From Veronia pacifica (GTDB taxonomy: Bacteria > Pseudomonadota > Gammaproteobacteria > Enterobacterales > Vibrionaceae), in assembly GCF_001707825.1 (NCBI RefSeq), contig NZ_LYBM01000015.1, forward strand, positions 36,203 through 100,202: DNA of 64,000 nt, read 5' to 3'. Position 1 is the first letter of the stretch. Each line of letters opens with the position of its first letter. Shown here piece after piece: positions 1-14,002 of this stretch. The notes below the pieces were generated by a model. It did not search any database. It was not told where the DNA came from and saw only the letters and a program-made list of their open reading frames with translations. Position numbers and translations under genes: made by a program.

Positions 1-448
1 CCTCAACACCCAGAGCTTCCCGCACTGACGGATGGTAAGCCCAACTGCCTGTCCGCCAAAAACCCTGAAATCCCTGAGCCACTGCAGCCATTTGCATCGC
101 CTGCGCTGCGCACCCTGCTGAGATATACTGCTCAACTAAAGGCACCTTGTCATGATGTCGGGTTCTGGCAATGACAGTAATCACCATTGGAGCACGGTAA
201 GGTGCTTTAGCGGCCTTATCTACCATCTCCTGCGGCTCGTTACTTTCCTCTGCTGCTTTCTTGAGGATTTCTGACAGCGTATCTAGGCCTTGGCCTTCTG
301 CAACGACAAACTGCCAGGGAGTCAATGCACCATGATCCGGCGCTCTCAAACCTGCGTCTAAAATGGCGTCAAGTACGTCACCAGATGGCGCAGGTGAAGA
401 AAGGCGAGGGACAGAGCGGCGATGGGTTAGTAGTGTTAGTGCATCCAT
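1..448 (-). CDS. ydjA: NAD(P)H nitroreductase, YdjA-like (3' end outside window)
   Basis: Reading the minus strand from an ATG at 448 gives 149 uninterrupted codons running off the left edge. The product begins MDALTLLTHRRSVPRL and contains APDHGALTPWQFVV. Both are the hallmark N-terminal segments of the small FMN-dependent nitroreductases of the YdjA type, with the arginine pair and the PxHG(A)LxPW flavin/dimer region. These enzymes reduce nitro or enone compounds in the cytoplasm using NAD(P)H and FMN; the physiological substrate is unknown. A GGAAAG ribosome site lies just upstream of the ATG. In enterobacteria ydjA neighbours sppA and ansA, and here the same neighbourhood is kept with fadH inserted. 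The family is about 185 residues long, so about 35 C-terminal residues are missing. Confidence 0.85.
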   Translation of the reverse strand, partial: MDALTLLTHRRSVPRLSSPAPSGDVLDAILDAGLRAPDHGALTPWQFVVAEGQGLDTLSEILKKAAEESNEPQEMVDKAAKAPYRAPMVITVIARTRHHDKVPLVEQYISAGCAAQAMQMAAVAQGFQGFWRTGSWAYHPSVREALGVE

Positions 449-599
449 TTGCTTTCCAACTTCAATCGATTCAGCTTGTTATTATACCAATCCAAGAACA
501 TGGCCGATCAAAAATTTATGCTGGGATAGACCTCAAAACAGGCTACCGATTTACCCGTTTGTAAAAGTAGCTCACAATTTATACGTCGCTTTCTGAATG

Positions 600-636
600 A
601 AAAAACGGCCGTCTTCATTCACCATAAAGACGACCG
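600..636 (-). terminator. Rho-independent terminator of fadH
   Basis: On the minus strand a 10-bp stem (627-636 pairing with 606-615, with one G-T wobble) and an 11-nt loop are followed by six T. It lies about 70 bp after the fadH stop. Confidence 0.75.
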
Positions 637-702
637 CCTGTCGGCCGAGAATAACAATCCTAGTAACTGTATTATTTCAACACAGCAACCGGATGGATTT
701 AC

Positions 703-2758
<2,056 letters not shown>

Positions 2759-2878
2759 ATAACCTTGTCGAACCATCATTTCAAACTCCCGTTTACATTT
2801 TGATCACAAAAAAAGAATGCTAGGTTAAAAAGGTAGGATTAGATAGGATATTGGCATCAAGTTTAGCCGGACTGAAAT

Positions 2879-4744
2879 ATGAAAAAACTCTTTAAATTCA
2901 TTGCGAATATTTTTCGTTGGGCGGGAAAAACGCTCAATTTTCTTAGATTGTTGATCACCAACCTACTGTTTATTGCATTGATCGCAATTATTTACATTGC
3001 TGTAACGACGGAAACGTCTCTTCACACTGAAAAAGACACCGCTACCCTCGTCGGAAACAGAGCACTGCTGGTTGATATCGATGGACCTATCGTTGAGCAA
3101 CGCAGTCAATTCGACCCCTACGACATTGCAAAGCTGGACCTTCTTGGTCAGTCAATTCCTTCTGAGACGGTATTGTTTGATGTGGTAGATAAGATTCGTG
3201 CTGCTGCCGAAGATGACAAGATTAATGGTCTGGTTTTAAGTATTTCTGGCATGCCGGAAACTAGCCTAACCCAGTTGCGCTACATTGCTAAAGCCATCAA
3301 AGAATTTAAGAAATCAGGAAAAAAAGTCGTGGCAATTGGCGGTCATTACAGTCAGAGCCAATACTATCTGGCAAGCTTGGCCGATGAGGTCATGATGTCA
3401 CCTGATGGCGCGGTACTCCTTCAAGGGTACGGATCTTATAACCTTTACCTCAAAGAGTTACTCGAAAAGTTAAATGTCACCACACACGTGTTTCGCGTCG
3501 GTACCTATAAGTCATTTGTCGAACCTTATACCCGCTCTTCTATGTCTGCAGCGGCCAGGGAATCGAGCACTAACTGGCTAAACCAACTCTGGAATGCATA
3601 TGTGCAGGATGTAGCCAGCAACCGAAACATCAATGCCTCTGTACTGACACCTTCAGCAAAAAACCTGAAATCAGCTTTGGCAGAAGTACAGGGTGATTTT
3701 GCTGTACTGAGTAAACGCCTTGGCCTCATTGACAAATTAGCGACCCGTCAGGAAATGAGAAAATCATTGGCTGAAGACTTTGGCAGCGACGGCAAGGACA
3801 GCTTCAACTATGTCAGTATTTATGACTACGCGCTGACTCCATCATCATTTAATTTTTCCACTGACCAGATTGCGGTTGTCGTCGCCAGTGGCGGTATTGT
3901 TGACGGAGTGGGTCAAGCTAACTCCGTTGGTGGTGACTCCACGGCCAAAAAACTTCGTGACGCTCTGCTAAATAAAGATGTAAAGGCTGTAGTACTGAGA
4001 GTAAACAGCCCAGGTGGCAGTGCTTTTGCCTCTGAAGTCATTCGAAATGGCGTAGATGCACTTCGCTCAGCTGGTAAACCCGTTGTTGTTTCTATGTCGA
4101 GTGTCGCTGCTTCAGGGGGATATTGGATCTCATCAAGTGCTGACCGTATTATTGCGCAACCCACAACTATTACCGGTTCAATTGGCATTTTTGCCGTCCT
4201 GACGACATTTGAAAAGATCCTTGAAGAATATGGCGTGTATAACGATGGCGTGGGTACAACGCCCTTCGCAAGCCTTGGTGTAACCCGTGCCCTGCCAGAA
4301 GAGATCGGCGATATCATGCAACTTGGTATCAACCACGGCTACCAACGCTTTATCAGCTTGGTTGCCAATCACAGAAATATGCCAATGGCAGAAGTTGATG
4401 GTATTGCTCAGGGAAGGGTCTGGACAGGTTCCGATGCACTGAAAAATGGACTCGTCGATCAACTTGGTGACTTTGACGATGCACTGGTGGCCGCTGCTGA
4501 ACTAGCAGGATTAAAGGATTACTCGCTTAACTGGATGCAGGAAGAGCTCACCCCAGCGGAGCAATTCTTCTACGACATGATCAATCAGGTATCTACTCTG
4601 GTCGGCGTTCAAATCAAAGCACAATTGCCGACAGTGGCACAGCAGTTCTCGGGAAAAATTCTGGAAGAGGTGAATACCCTCAGCCAGTTCAATGACCCAA
4701 ATGGCCGTTATGCCTTTTGTCTGAACTGTAATTATTATCAATAG
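2879..4744 (+). CDS. sppA: Signal peptide peptidase SppA (protease IV)
   Basis: SppA is an inner-membrane serine/lysine protease that degrades cleaved signal peptides. The 621-residue protein begins with a single membrane anchor (about residues 20-45) followed by a tandem duplication of the ClpP-like fold, as in the 67-kDa long form. The catalytic pair is visible: Lys211 in RVGTYKSFVEP of the first half and nucleophile Ser412 in SSVAASGGYW of the second half, close to the E. coli positions 209 and 409. The NSPGGSAFASE segment upstream of Ser412 is also conserved. It is followed by a strong terminator and then ansA, the same order as in E. coli. Confidence 0.97.
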   Translation: MKKLFKFIANIFRWAGKTLNFLRLLITNLLFIALIAIIYIAVTTETSLHTEKDTATLVGNRALLVDIDGPIVEQRSQFDPYDIAKLDLLGQSIPSETVLFDVVDKIRAAAEDDKINGLVLSISGMPETSLTQLRYIAKAIKEFKKSGKKVVAIGGHYSQSQYYLASLADEVMMSPDGAVLLQGYGSYNLYLKELLEKLNVTTHVFRVGTYKSFVEPYTRSSMSAAARESSTNWLNQLWNAYVQDVASNRNINASVLTPSAKNLKSALAEVQGDFAVLSKRLGLIDKLATRQEMRKSLAEDFGSDGKDSFNYVSIYDYALTPSSFNFSTDQIAVVVASGGIVDGVGQANSVGGDSTAKKLRDALLNKDVKAVVLRVNSPGGSAFASEVIRNGVDALRSAGKPVVVSMSSVAASGGYWISSSADRIIAQPTTITGSIGIFAVLTTFEKILEEYGVYNDGVGTTPFASLGVTRALPEEIGDIMQLGINHGYQRFISLVANHRNMPMAEVDGIAQGRVWTGSDALKNGLVDQLGDFDDALVAAAELAGLKDYSLNWMQEELTPAEQFFYDMINQVSTLVGVQIKAQLPTVAQQFSGKILEEVNTLSQFNDPNGRYAFCLNCNYYQ

Positions 4745-4752
4745 TGAGATCA

Positions 4753-4776
4753 CCCCGGCCAAGCCGGGGTTTTTTT
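4753..4776 (+). terminator. Rho-independent terminator of sppA
   Basis: GC-rich 7-bp stem CCCCGGC/GCCGGGG (4753-4759 with 4763-4769) followed by seven T. Confidence 0.9.
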
Positions 4777-4831
4777 CATTTCACTGACGCGTATAATGCC
4801 GCACCGGAACAGAAACCTGAACGATGTGAAG

Positions 4832-5841
4832 ATGCAAAGAAAACATATATATATCGCCTATACCGGCGGTACGATTGGAATGCAAAAGTCTGAGCAGGGT
4901 TACATACCTGTGTCTGGGTTCATGCAAAAACAGCTGGAGAATATGCCGGAGTTTCATGGCCGGAGATGCCTGAATTCACCATTCATGAGTATCAACCGTT
5001 AATTGACTCTTCAGATATGACTCCAGCCGACTGGCAACGTATTGCTGACGATATTGGTAAAAATTACGACAAGTATGATGGTTTTGTCATTCTGCATGGC
5101 ACAGACACCATGGCCTATACTGCATCAGCACTTTCTTTTATGCTCGAAAATCTGGGTAAACCCGTCATCGTTACAGGTTCACAAATACCTCTTGCCGAGC
5201 TGCGGTCAGATGGTCAGGCTAATCTTTTAAATGCCCTGCACATAGCGGCAAATTACCCGATTAACGAAGTCTCACTCTTCTTTAATAATCAGCTCCTTCG
5301 CGGGAATCGCAGTACAAAGTCGCATGCTGACGGTTTTAATGCGTTTACCTCTCCCAATTTTGCTCCGCTTCTGGAAGCAGGTATAAACATACAGCTCAAA
5401 AGCGGAGAGATTGATAAACAGACTGGTGGAGAATTCACTGTTCACACTATTACAGAACAACCAGTGGCAGTGATTATGATGTACCCGGGAATTTCTCCTG
5501 AAGTGGTGCGAAATGCCCTGAAACAGCCAGTCAACGCCATGATACTGCTTACTTTCGGTGTTGGTAATGCACCACAAAATGCAGAACTCCATCAACTCCT
5601 GAAAGAAGCGGCGGAGCGCGGGGTTATAGTGCTCAATCTGACGCAATGTCTCGCAGGGCGTGTCAATATGGATGGCTACGCTACGGGTTGTGCACTTGCC
5701 GAAGCTGGAGTTTTGAGCGGGTTTGATATGACACCTGAAGCGGCACTGGCTAAGCTTCACTACCTGCTGAGTAAGGGTGAGCCCATAGACAGAGTGAGAG
5801 CCTTGCTTCAGAAAGACCTGCGTGGTGAGTTGACTCACTAA
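4832..5841 (+). pseudogene. ansA: Type I L-asparaginase, split by a one-base frameshift
   Basis: AnsA is the cytoplasmic type I L-asparaginase. The start at 4832 gives MQRKHIYIAYTGGTIGMQ with the nucleophile Thr14 in TGGTIG. This frame fails after MPEFHG near 4960. The rest of the enzyme continues in another frame from MPEFTIHEY to the stop at 5841 and carries the second catalytic motif HGTDTMAYT. The total is 1010 bp, one short of a multiple of three. Restoring one C in GGCC at 4959-4963 would give 336 residues, the family size (E. coli 338). As written, the first fragment lacks the HGTD motif and the second lacks Thr14, so neither is active. Both halves remain highly conserved, so a sequencing error or a very recent mutation is more likely than long decay. 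Confidence 0.85.
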
Positions 5842-5848
5842 ATAAAAA

Positions 5849-5872
5849 AACCAGCATTTTGCTGGTTTTTTA
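5849..5872. terminator. Bidirectional terminator between ansA and yeaC
   Basis: Stem AACCAGC/GCTGGTT (5849-5855 with 5861-5867) flanked by A7 on the left and a T run on the right. It serves the two convergent genes. Confidence 0.85.
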
Positions 5873-5891
5873 TTACTCGTGAAAATGAGAG

Positions 5892-6176
5892 TCAGTCGTT
5901 TGCTGGTTTGAGTCTGGCAATAGTTGAAGGCAGATCAGTGAATTCTCGTTTTAGTTCCTGTTTGGATTTAAAGGCAATATCTCCGCCTGCTGCGACAGTC
6001 ATATGTTCAGGCGACGTGTTATAGCGAGACTGGTATAACATGATCACTTGCATAGCGTTGTCGCGCTGTTCTTTTGTCAGCGCTGTTCCCTCTGGCCATT
6101 TCCCTGTTTCAACGGCGTAGGTCAATCTCTCCAAGACGTCTGGAGTGATAGAAGAAAGAAGTTGTTCTGTATCCAT
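5892..6176 (-). CDS. yeaC: DUF1315 family protein, YeaC-like
   Basis: This 94-residue soluble protein belongs to the small DUF1315/YeaC family, whose function is not known. Supporting features are its size, the segments LERLTYAVETGKWPEG and TKEQRDNAMQVIMLYQ, and the location next to ansA and close to msrB/gapA, as in enterobacteria and vibrios. It has no signal peptide, membrane segment or cysteine motif. It converges on ansA and shares a bidirectional terminator with it. Confidence 0.85.
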   Translation of the reverse strand: MDTEQLLSSITPDVLERLTYAVETGKWPEGTALTKEQRDNAMQVIMLYQSRYNTSPEHMTVAAGGDIAFKSKQELKREFTDLPSTIARLKPAND

Positions 6177-6491
6177 AGCAAATCATCCATCCATTAATCT
6201 GCTGACAACACTAATTTATTTATAAATGCTGTCAAGCCCACCGACTTCGAGTTGTGAATAGTTATGAAAACGCACAGCTCCGTCTGTAGCAACTTTACCC
6301 GAGTTCATAGGTGCATTAAGCCTTTGTACATTAGGTATGTAGCAGGCACCTGATCCACTAACAACAGATCTAAAAACGATCACCAACGACGCTCAATCAC
6401 TTATGAGTCTCAGTCGAAAAAATACCCTGATTAAACAACATTACGCTACTGTTTAAATAATGAGACAATTGATAAAGACGAGAATAACTCC
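6177..6491. other. Gene-free stretch between yeaC and the DUF2989 gene
   Basis: About 315 bp between divergent genes. It presumably holds both promoters. I see no convincing ORF, repeat or operator in it. Confidence 0.5.
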
Positions 6492-7355
6492 ATGTATGTT
6501 AACCATTATCAGGTATCCCTGCGCTATTTAAGGCCAATGGTACTACTCGCCGTTTTTACGCTGGTCTCATGCACTGAAAATCATCGTAGTACAAACCAAC
6601 TCTGTGCCAGTAACAAAGCACTGTGTGAAAAACTCAATCTGGATGACAATCAGTGTAAGGACGAGAGGACAGCCCTTATCTGGCAGCGCTATGAATCAAA
6701 AGAAAAACCCAGAGATATGGTTAAGTTTACTGAGTTAAAGTTGACCAAAATATACATCAAATGCATGACTGTCTCGGCACAAATTCAAACTACGACATTG
6801 AAAGAAAAGCTATCACGTCGATCGGTTGCTTTATTTCATGCTAAAGATTCAGAACGTCGCCTAGAGAAAGAACTCGAAACATCTCCATTACCAGAAATTA
6901 TTTTATACCGTTGGAGTCAGGGCGATAAGAAAGCTTTAGAGCAATATCTTCGCCTTGAGGACACACCATATCTGGACTCAACTGAGCTACAACTTGGCCT
7001 TGCCAGCTATTACATCGATAAAGATAAAGCGCACGCAGCGTATATATTGGTTAAGGCACTCACCTATTACAAAGGACATACGGGAGAAGTGAGAGATAAA
7101 GCTGTCTCTGAAGCTGTAAAGTCGCTCGCAACAAGCTACCATGCACTGGAGAAAGTAGAGAATGCTTATTTTTGGGCAATGGTTGGAAATTTTCTTGAAC
7201 TACCCGTCGCCGGTCCAAAGAAGTTGGAAATGATGTATCCCATGGAGCCGGAAACAAGGGACAGCTTGTCTGAGTTAGCGGGCGAGGTCGCCTCAGCCAT
7301 TGATAGCGGCTCCTTCACATTTGCTATGGTCGAGCGTTTTACCGAAGAGCGATAA
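6492..7355 (+). CDS. DUF2989-type lipoprotein, function unknown
   Basis: The protein has 287 residues with a lipoprotein signal: a basic and hydrophobic N-terminus ending in LVSC, so lipidation would be at Cys27. A later ATG (6537, MVLLAVF) would give a very short signal without positive charge, so 6492 is preferred. The mature part contains four cysteines near its start (CASNKALC, DNQC, IKC) and then a helical, tetratricopeptide-like region (residues about 130-270). It resembles the DUF2989 family of vibrio lipoproteins encoded near msrB. No enzymatic motif is visible; a periplasmic or envelope role is inferred only from the signal. Confidence 0.7.
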   Translation: MYVNHYQVSLRYLRPMVLLAVFTLVSCTENHRSTNQLCASNKALCEKLNLDDNQCKDERTALIWQRYESKEKPRDMVKFTELKLTKIYIKCMTVSAQIQTTTLKEKLSRRSVALFHAKDSERRLEKELETSPLPEIILYRWSQGDKKALEQYLRLEDTPYLDSTELQLGLASYYIDKDKAHAAYILVKALTYYKGHTGEVRDKAVSEAVKSLATSYHALEKVENAYFWAMVGNFLELPVAGPKKLEMMYPMEPETRDSLSELAGEVASAIDSGSFTFAMVERFTEER

Positions 7356-7389
7356 GGGCCCCTGTTAACTCAACGCTTTCAAATAACGA

Positions 7390-7782
7390 CTACTGGCTGT
7401 CTTTCTCAAAATCTAAAGAAACCGAGTTGACACAGTAGCGAGTACCGGTTTCTGTCGGACCATCGTCAAAGACGTGCCCAAGATGACTGTCACAATATGC
7501 GCAACGTATCTCAGTTCTTATCATACCGTGACTCTGGTCTTTCAGATATCGGATGGAATCAGGCAAGGATTTATCAAAACTAGGCCATCCACAACCCGAA
7601 TTAAATTTTGTATCCGATGTAAATAGCGGTTTGTGGCAACAGACGCATTGATACACCCCTTTTTCTTCATTATGCAGCAAGGCCCCGGTAAATGGCGCCT
7701 CTGTTCCACCTTCACGGCATACTCTGAACTGCTCTTTAGTGAGCCTTTCTCGCCACTCATTTGATGGTGTTTCACCTGACAT
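7390..7782 (-). CDS. msrB: Peptide methionine-R-sulfoxide reductase
   Basis: MsrB repairs the R epimer of methionine sulfoxide in proteins using thioredoxin. The 130-residue protein has the full-length bacterial form. Catalytic Cys117 is in RYCVNSVSL, a possible resolving Cys64 is in SGCGWPSF, and the zinc ligands are Cys46/Cys49 and Cys94/Cys97 (CxxC pairs). It is transcribed away from gapA, from which it is separated by about 425 bp, an arrangement shared with other vibrios. Confidence 0.97.
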   Translation of the reverse strand: MSGETPSNEWRERLTKEQFRVCREGGTEAPFTGALLHNEEKGVYQCVCCHKPLFTSDTKFNSGCGWPSFDKSLPDSIRYLKDQSHGMIRTEIRCAYCDSHLGHVFDDGPTETGTRYCVNSVSLDFEKDSQ

Positions 7783-9204
<1,422 letters not shown>

Positions 9205-9245
9205 TCAGTATTGAACTCGGTCCTCTAACCGACCGGTGTTAGAAG

Positions 9246-9272
9246 AAAGGCGACTAATTAAGTCGCCTTTTT
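9246..9272 (+). terminator. Terminator of gapA
   Basis: Ten-base stem AAAGGCGACT/AGTCGCCTTT (9246-9255 with 9261-9270), AATTA loop, T run. Confidence 0.9.
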
Positions 9273-9307
9273 AGATCTTAGAGCGCGCAAATCGAACAAG
9301 GTGCGAT

Positions 9308-10183
9308 ATGGATATTTATTCAAAGCTGACCAGCAAATCTTCAATTTCTCAACATGTTACCCTTTGCGAAATCGAGGGATTAGATGCCCTTCATGTTCAC
9401 CATCCCAAGGGCAGCGCTGTAATTACTCTTTTCGGTGCCCATGTCATCAGTTTTAAGCCTGCCCGCCGAAAAGAACTTATTTGGATGAGCCAGAATGCTG
9501 ATTTAACTGGAAAAAAAGCTATCCGTGGTGGTATCCCAGTCTGCTGGCCTTGGTTCGGTAAGGCTGCAAGTCCATCACATGGATTCGCCAGAACCAGTCA
9601 CTGGGAATTGGAGAGTATTTCAGATAATAAACAACGCACTTCACTGACACTATGCCTGAAGCATTGCGACAAGTCGCTTGCGATATGGCCCCACAAATTC
9701 GACATCCGATTGAACGTCGATATCAGCGAAAGCCTGAGCGTATCTTTGACAAGTACCAATACTGGTGACAGTGAATGGACGATGGGTGGTGCCCTACATA
9801 CCTATCTTCGCACCTCTGATGTAAAAGCAACATCTATCAGTGGGTTAGGCCAACAGTATATCGATAGCACAGAGCAGGGTGTAATCAAACCATCACCTGG
9901 CCACACAGATATCAACACTGAAACAGACCGAATCTATACGAGTGCTGAAAAAAAATTACACATTGTTGACAACGGTGAAAACCGTCGGTTAACGATGGAA
10001 AATACAGGTAACAGCTCAGCAGTCGTTTGGAATCCTTGGCAATCGTTGTCGGAGTCGATGGCTGATATGACAGACGAAGGGTATCTTCAAATGGTGTGTG
10101 TTGAATCCGCTATTCACGATACGACAATTCGATTAGCTCCCGGCCGTAGTCATAATCTGTCCACAACGATTAATGTTGACTGA
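9308..10183 (+). CDS. yeaD: D-hexose-6-phosphate mutarotase (YeaD family)
   Basis: A 291-residue galactose-mutarotase-fold protein that interconverts anomers of hexose 6-phosphates. It contains the family segments RGGIPVCWPWFG (about residues 76-87), SHGFARTSHWEL and VVWNPW, which include the catalytic and substrate-binding residues of the YeaD group. Its position directly downstream of gapA is conserved across enterobacteria and vibrios. A terminator between the two indicates separate or partly coupled transcription. Confidence 0.93.
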   Translation: MDIYSKLTSKSSISQHVTLCEIEGLDALHVHHPKGSAVITLFGAHVISFKPARRKELIWMSQNADLTGKKAIRGGIPVCWPWFGKAASPSHGFARTSHWELESISDNKQRTSLTLCLKHCDKSLAIWPHKFDIRLNVDISESLSVSLTSTNTGDSEWTMGGALHTYLRTSDVKATSISGLGQQYIDSTEQGVIKPSPGHTDINTETDRIYTSAEKKLHIVDNGENRRLTMENTGNSSAVVWNPWQSLSESMADMTDEGYLQMVCVESAIHDTTIRLAPGRSHNLSTTINVD

Positions 10184-10191
10184 AAAGAGAG

Positions 10192-10213
10192 GGGTGTCAT
10201 ATGCACCCTTTTT
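10192..10213 (+). terminator. Terminator of yeaD
   Basis: Short stem GGGTG/CACCC (10192-10196 with 10204-10208) followed by five T. Confidence 0.65.
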
Positions 10214-10707
10214 GCTTTAAGTGAAAAGGATTTAGCTGCGCAAGACACTAAATCAATTAGCGTCGCAGAAAAAACTCATCTTCTCCCCCACAAGCTCGTC
10301 GTATATCGCTACCATAACCGCCATGTGGGTGTTGATACCAACCGTTTGAAGAGCCCAAAATTGCTCATTTCTCGCTCAATATCTCAAATCGCTCAATACA
10401 CAACCCATCCAATGTAGCAGCTTTGAAGAGACACATATATTTTAATTTACAGAAGTTTATCTCCTTTCACAGTTTACTCTTTGAGCAAATATTGTTCTTG
10501 AACATCAAAATTCAGCGAGAGATAGTAGAAATGAAAGCGGTGAATTATTAACCCGCGCTAGCTCAAAAAGTAAAAATTATATTAAAAAACAACCAATTCA
10601 AACGCACAAATCAACCAGTTCGGTCTAATCTTAAAAGAGCGAAAGATTTGAGAGTAAACAGGGCGATATCCTTTTTTATCAGTACAGCGTTTTAGGGGGA
10701 CAGGACC
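10214..10707. other. Gene-free upstream region of the prkA operon
   Basis: About 500 bp with no supported gene. The operon that follows is stress/stationary-phase controlled in relatives, so regulatory sites are expected, but I cannot assign a sigma-54 or sigma-S promoter by eye. Confidence 0.45.
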
Positions 10708-12642
10708 ATGAGTATTTTTGACCACTATCGTCAGCGCTATGAAGAAGCGAAAGACGAAGAATTGAGCCTTCAGGAGTTTCTGGATCTGTGCCGCGAAGAC
10801 CGCAGTGCTTACGCAAACGCCGCCGAGCGGCTTTTGATGGCTATCGGCGAGCCAGAAATGATCGACACAGCGATGGATCCGCAGCTTAGTCGGCTGTTTT
10901 CCAACCGAGTCATTTCACGCTATAAAACTTTCGAAGATTTTTATGGTATGGAAGACGCAATAGAACAGATCGTTTCGTACTTAAAGCACGCGGCGCAGGG
11001 CCTTGAGGAACGCAAACAGATTCTCTATTTACTTGGTCCTGTCGGTGGCGGTAAATCATCACTGGCAGAAAAGCTCAAAAGCTTGATGCAGAAAGTGCCA
11101 GTATATGTACTTACTGCAAACGGTGAGCGAAGCCCAGTTAATGACCACCCATTCTGTCTTTTTGATGCAGCAGAAGATGGTGATGTGCTTGAAAGCGATT
11201 TCGGTATTCCGAAACGCTACGTCCAAACCATTATGTCTCCATGGGCAGCCAAACGTCTACATGAGTTTGGCGGCGATATAACAAAATTTAAAGTCGTCAA
11301 AGTTCGACCTTCCGTTCTTGATCAGATAGCAGTAGCTAAAACCGAGCCCGGGGACGAAAACAATCAGGACATTTCTTCCTTGGTTGGTAAGGTCGATATT
11401 CGTCAACTTGAGCATTTCGCTCAAGATGATCCAGATGCTTACAGCTATTCCGGCGCACTCTGTAAAGCCAACCAAGGCTTAATGGAGTTTGTGGAGATGT
11501 TCAAAGCACCGATAAAAGTACTCCACCCTCTTCTTACCGCGACGCAAGAAGGGAACTACAACGGTACGGAAGGACTGTCAGCCCTGCCATTCGACGGCAT
11601 GATACTGGCTCACTCCAACGAATCAGAGTGGCAGACGTTCAGAAACAACAAGAACAACGAGGCGTTTCTAGACCGTGTTTATATCGTCAAAGTTCCTTAC
11701 TGCCTAAGAGTCTCTGAAGAGATTAGAATTTATGACAAGCTGTTGCAGAACAGTGAGTTGTCTGCCGCCCCTTGCTCTCCGAGTACACTTGATATTCTCG
11801 CCCGCTTCAGCGTCCTGTCACGTCTGAAAGAGCCTGAAAATTCAAGCATATACTCAAAAATGCGAGTGTATGACGGAGAAACGCTGAAAGATACTGACCC
11901 GAAAGCGAAGTCATATCAAGAATATAGAGATTACGCCGGTGTTGACGAAGGCATGAATGGCTTATCTACTCGTTTTGCCTTCAAGATACTGTCGCGGGTA
12001 TTTAATTTCGACCACTCTGAAGTTGCAGCAAACCCTGTACATCTATTCTACGTACTTGAGCAGCAGATAGAGAGAGAGCAGTTCCCTCAGGAGTTCGCTG
12101 AGAAATACCTGGAGCATCTCAAGGGATATCTGATTCCGAAATATGTTGAATTTATTGGCAAAGAGATTCAGACAGCCTACTTAGAGTCGTATTCTGAGTA
12201 TGGTCAGAACATCTTTGACCGCTACGTCACGTATGCAGACTTCTGGATTCAGGATCAGGAATACCGCGACCCAGACACCGGACAATTATTTGATCGGTCA
12301 GCACTCAACAGTGAACTTGAGAAGATTGAGAAACCAGCGGGTATCAGTAATCCGAAAGATTTCCGAAACGAGATAGTGAACTTTGTGCTCCGTGCGAGGG
12401 CAAACAATGAAGGTAAAAACCCAGTATGGACCAGTTACGAAAAGCTTCGTACAGTCATCGAGAAGAAGATGTTCTCGAATACTGAAGAGTTGTTGCCTGT
12501 GATTTCGTTCAATGCGAAAACCTCAACCGAAGAGCAGAAGAAACATGATGACTTTGTCGCTCGTATGATGGAAAAAGGATACACACGCAAACAAGTCAGA
12601 CTGCTCTCCGAATGGTACTTGCGAGTACGTAAGTCCTCCTAA
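10708..12642 (+). CDS. prkA: PrkA-family serine protein kinase (YeaG)
   Basis: A 644-residue AAA-type ATPase/kinase of the PrkA/YeaG family, implicated in stress and nutrient-limitation responses. The P-loop is visible at GPVGGGKS (residues 110-117). The C-terminal half has the PrkA kinase domain of the family. It is preceded by an AGGGGGACAGG ribosome site. The next genes, yeaH and a spoVR homologue, follow within 45 bp each, which is the conserved three-gene operon seen in many proteobacteria. Confidence 0.96.
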   Translation: MSIFDHYRQRYEEAKDEELSLQEFLDLCREDRSAYANAAERLLMAIGEPEMIDTAMDPQLSRLFSNRVISRYKTFEDFYGMEDAIEQIVSYLKHAAQGLEERKQILYLLGPVGGGKSSLAEKLKSLMQKVPVYVLTANGERSPVNDHPFCLFDAAEDGDVLESDFGIPKRYVQTIMSPWAAKRLHEFGGDITKFKVVKVRPSVLDQIAVAKTEPGDENNQDISSLVGKVDIRQLEHFAQDDPDAYSYSGALCKANQGLMEFVEMFKAPIKVLHPLLTATQEGNYNGTEGLSALPFDGMILAHSNESEWQTFRNNKNNEAFLDRVYIVKVPYCLRVSEEIRIYDKLLQNSELSAAPCSPSTLDILARFSVLSRLKEPENSSIYSKMRVYDGETLKDTDPKAKSYQEYRDYAGVDEGMNGLSTRFAFKILSRVFNFDHSEVAANPVHLFYVLEQQIEREQFPQEFAEKYLEHLKGYLIPKYVEFIGKEIQTAYLESYSEYGQNIFDRYVTYADFWIQDQEYRDPDTGQLFDRSALNSELEKIEKPAGISNPKDFRNEIVNFVLRARANNEGKNPVWTSYEKLRTVIEKKMFSNTEELLPVISFNAKTSTEEQKKHDDFVARMMEKGYTRKQVRLLSEWYLRVRKSS

Positions 12643-12686
12643 GGACGGTATTCAGCAATGACATCGAACGAATACGGGGGGAGCTT

Positions 12687-13958
12687 ATGGCGCATTTTAT
12701 CGATAGAAGGCTCAACGGAAAAAACAAAAGCACAGTAAACAGGCAGAGGTTTTTGCGCCGTCACAAGCGCCAAATCAAAGACTCTATAGCTGATGCAGTA
12801 AACAGTCGTTCTATCACTGATGTAGACAGTGGTGAGAGCGTTACCATTCCCTCCCGGGACATCCGGGAGCCTACTTTCCGTCAAGGTAAAGGTGGACAGC
12901 GTGACGCTGTTCACCCTGGTAATGACCAATTTATTCCGGGAGATCGTATCGAGCGTCCACCCGGTGGCGGTGGAGGTGGAGGTGCTGGCGAAGGAAACGC
13001 TAGCCCGGATGGAGAAGGACAGGACGATTTTGTCTTCCAGATATCCAAAGACGAATATCTGGACCTGTTATTCGAAGATCTAGAACTGCCGAACCTGAAG
13101 AAAAACCAGATGAACAAGCTGGTCGAGTGGAAAACGTTCCGCTCCGGCTTCAAGGCAACAGGCGTACCCGCTAACATTGCGATTGTAAAATCACTGCAAA
13201 ACTCGCTGGCAAGGCGAACAGCAATGACCGCAGGCAAGCGTCGTAAGGTGAGAGAATTGGAGGCAGAGCTCGAAACTCTCAGAAGTACCGAGCCAGCACA
13301 GCCTCTCGAAGAGAAAAGAGTTCAGGAAGAAATTCAGGCTCTACGAGACAAGATTTCTGCCGTGCCATTCATCGATACTTTTGACCTCAGGTACAAAAAT
13401 TACGAGAAACGGCCTCAACCAAGTAGTCAGGCAGTCATGTTTTGCCTAATGGATGTATCGGGATCCATGGATCAAGCAACAAAGGACATCGCAAAACGTT
13501 TCTATATTCTTTTGTACTTATTCCTAACCCGCACCTACAAAAACGTGGAAGTTGTTTTCATCCGTCACCACACATTGGCAAAAGAAGTCGACGAGCACGA
13601 GTTTTTCTATTCGCAGGAAACTGGCGGAACTATCGTTTCCAGTGCCCTTAGGCTGATGGATGAGATCCTTAAGGACAGATATCCATCTAATGAATGGAAT
13701 ATTTACGCCGCTCAAGCTTCTGACGGTGATAACTGGGCTGACGATTCTCCAGGGTGCAGAGAGATTCTTCAGCAAAAATTACTGCCTGTTACTCGTTATT
13801 ATTCTTACATAGAAATAACTCGTAGAGCGCACCAGACGTTGTGGCGAGAATACGAAACGCTGGATGAAGGGTACGAAAACTTCGCAATGCAAAATATTCG
13901 TACTGCTGACGACATTTTCCCTGTGTTCCGGGAACTGTTTAAAAAACAGGTCGACTGA
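12687..13958 (+). CDS. yeaH: DUF444/YeaH-YhbH family protein with VWA-like domain
   Basis: A 423-residue partner of PrkA. It starts [15 protein letters not shown], the conserved YeaH N-terminus, carries a glycine-rich flexible linker at about residues 92-100, and then has a von Willebrand A-like region with the metal-site motif DVSGSM (near residue 254). Function is unknown beyond genetic linkage to PrkA and SpoVR in stress survival. It lies 44 bp after prkA with no terminator between. Confidence 0.95.
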   Translation: MAHFIDRRLNGKNKSTVNRQRFLRRHKRQIKDSIADAVNSRSITDVDSGESVTIPSRDIREPTFRQGKGGQRDAVHPGNDQFIPGDRIERPPGGGGGGGAGEGNASPDGEGQDDFVFQISKDEYLDLLFEDLELPNLKKNQMNKLVEWKTFRSGFKATGVPANIAIVKSLQNSLARRTAMTAGKRRKVRELEAELETLRSTEPAQPLEEKRVQEEIQALRDKISAVPFIDTFDLRYKNYEKRPQPSSQAVMFCLMDVSGSMDQATKDIAKRFYILLYLFLTRTYKNVEVVFIRHHTLAKEVDEHEFFYSQETGGTIVSSALRLMDEILKDRYPSNEWNIYAAQASDGDNWADDSPGCREILQQKLLPVTRYYSYIEITRRAHQTLWREYETLDEGYENFAMQNIRTADDIFPVFRELFKKQVD

Positions 13959-14002
13959 AAGTCTCAGATCCACGCCCTGACTGAATGTTAAGGAGGACTC
14001 CT

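Noticed and set aside
10255..10400. Short minus-strand open stretch with a glycine-rich C-terminus upstream of prkA
   Set aside because: Only about 33 codons from a TTG, no ribosome site, stop codons just upstream; probably chance.
12911..13237. Proline-rich minus-strand ORF opposite yeaH
   Set aside because: The proline run is simply the complement of the glycine linker codons in yeaH.
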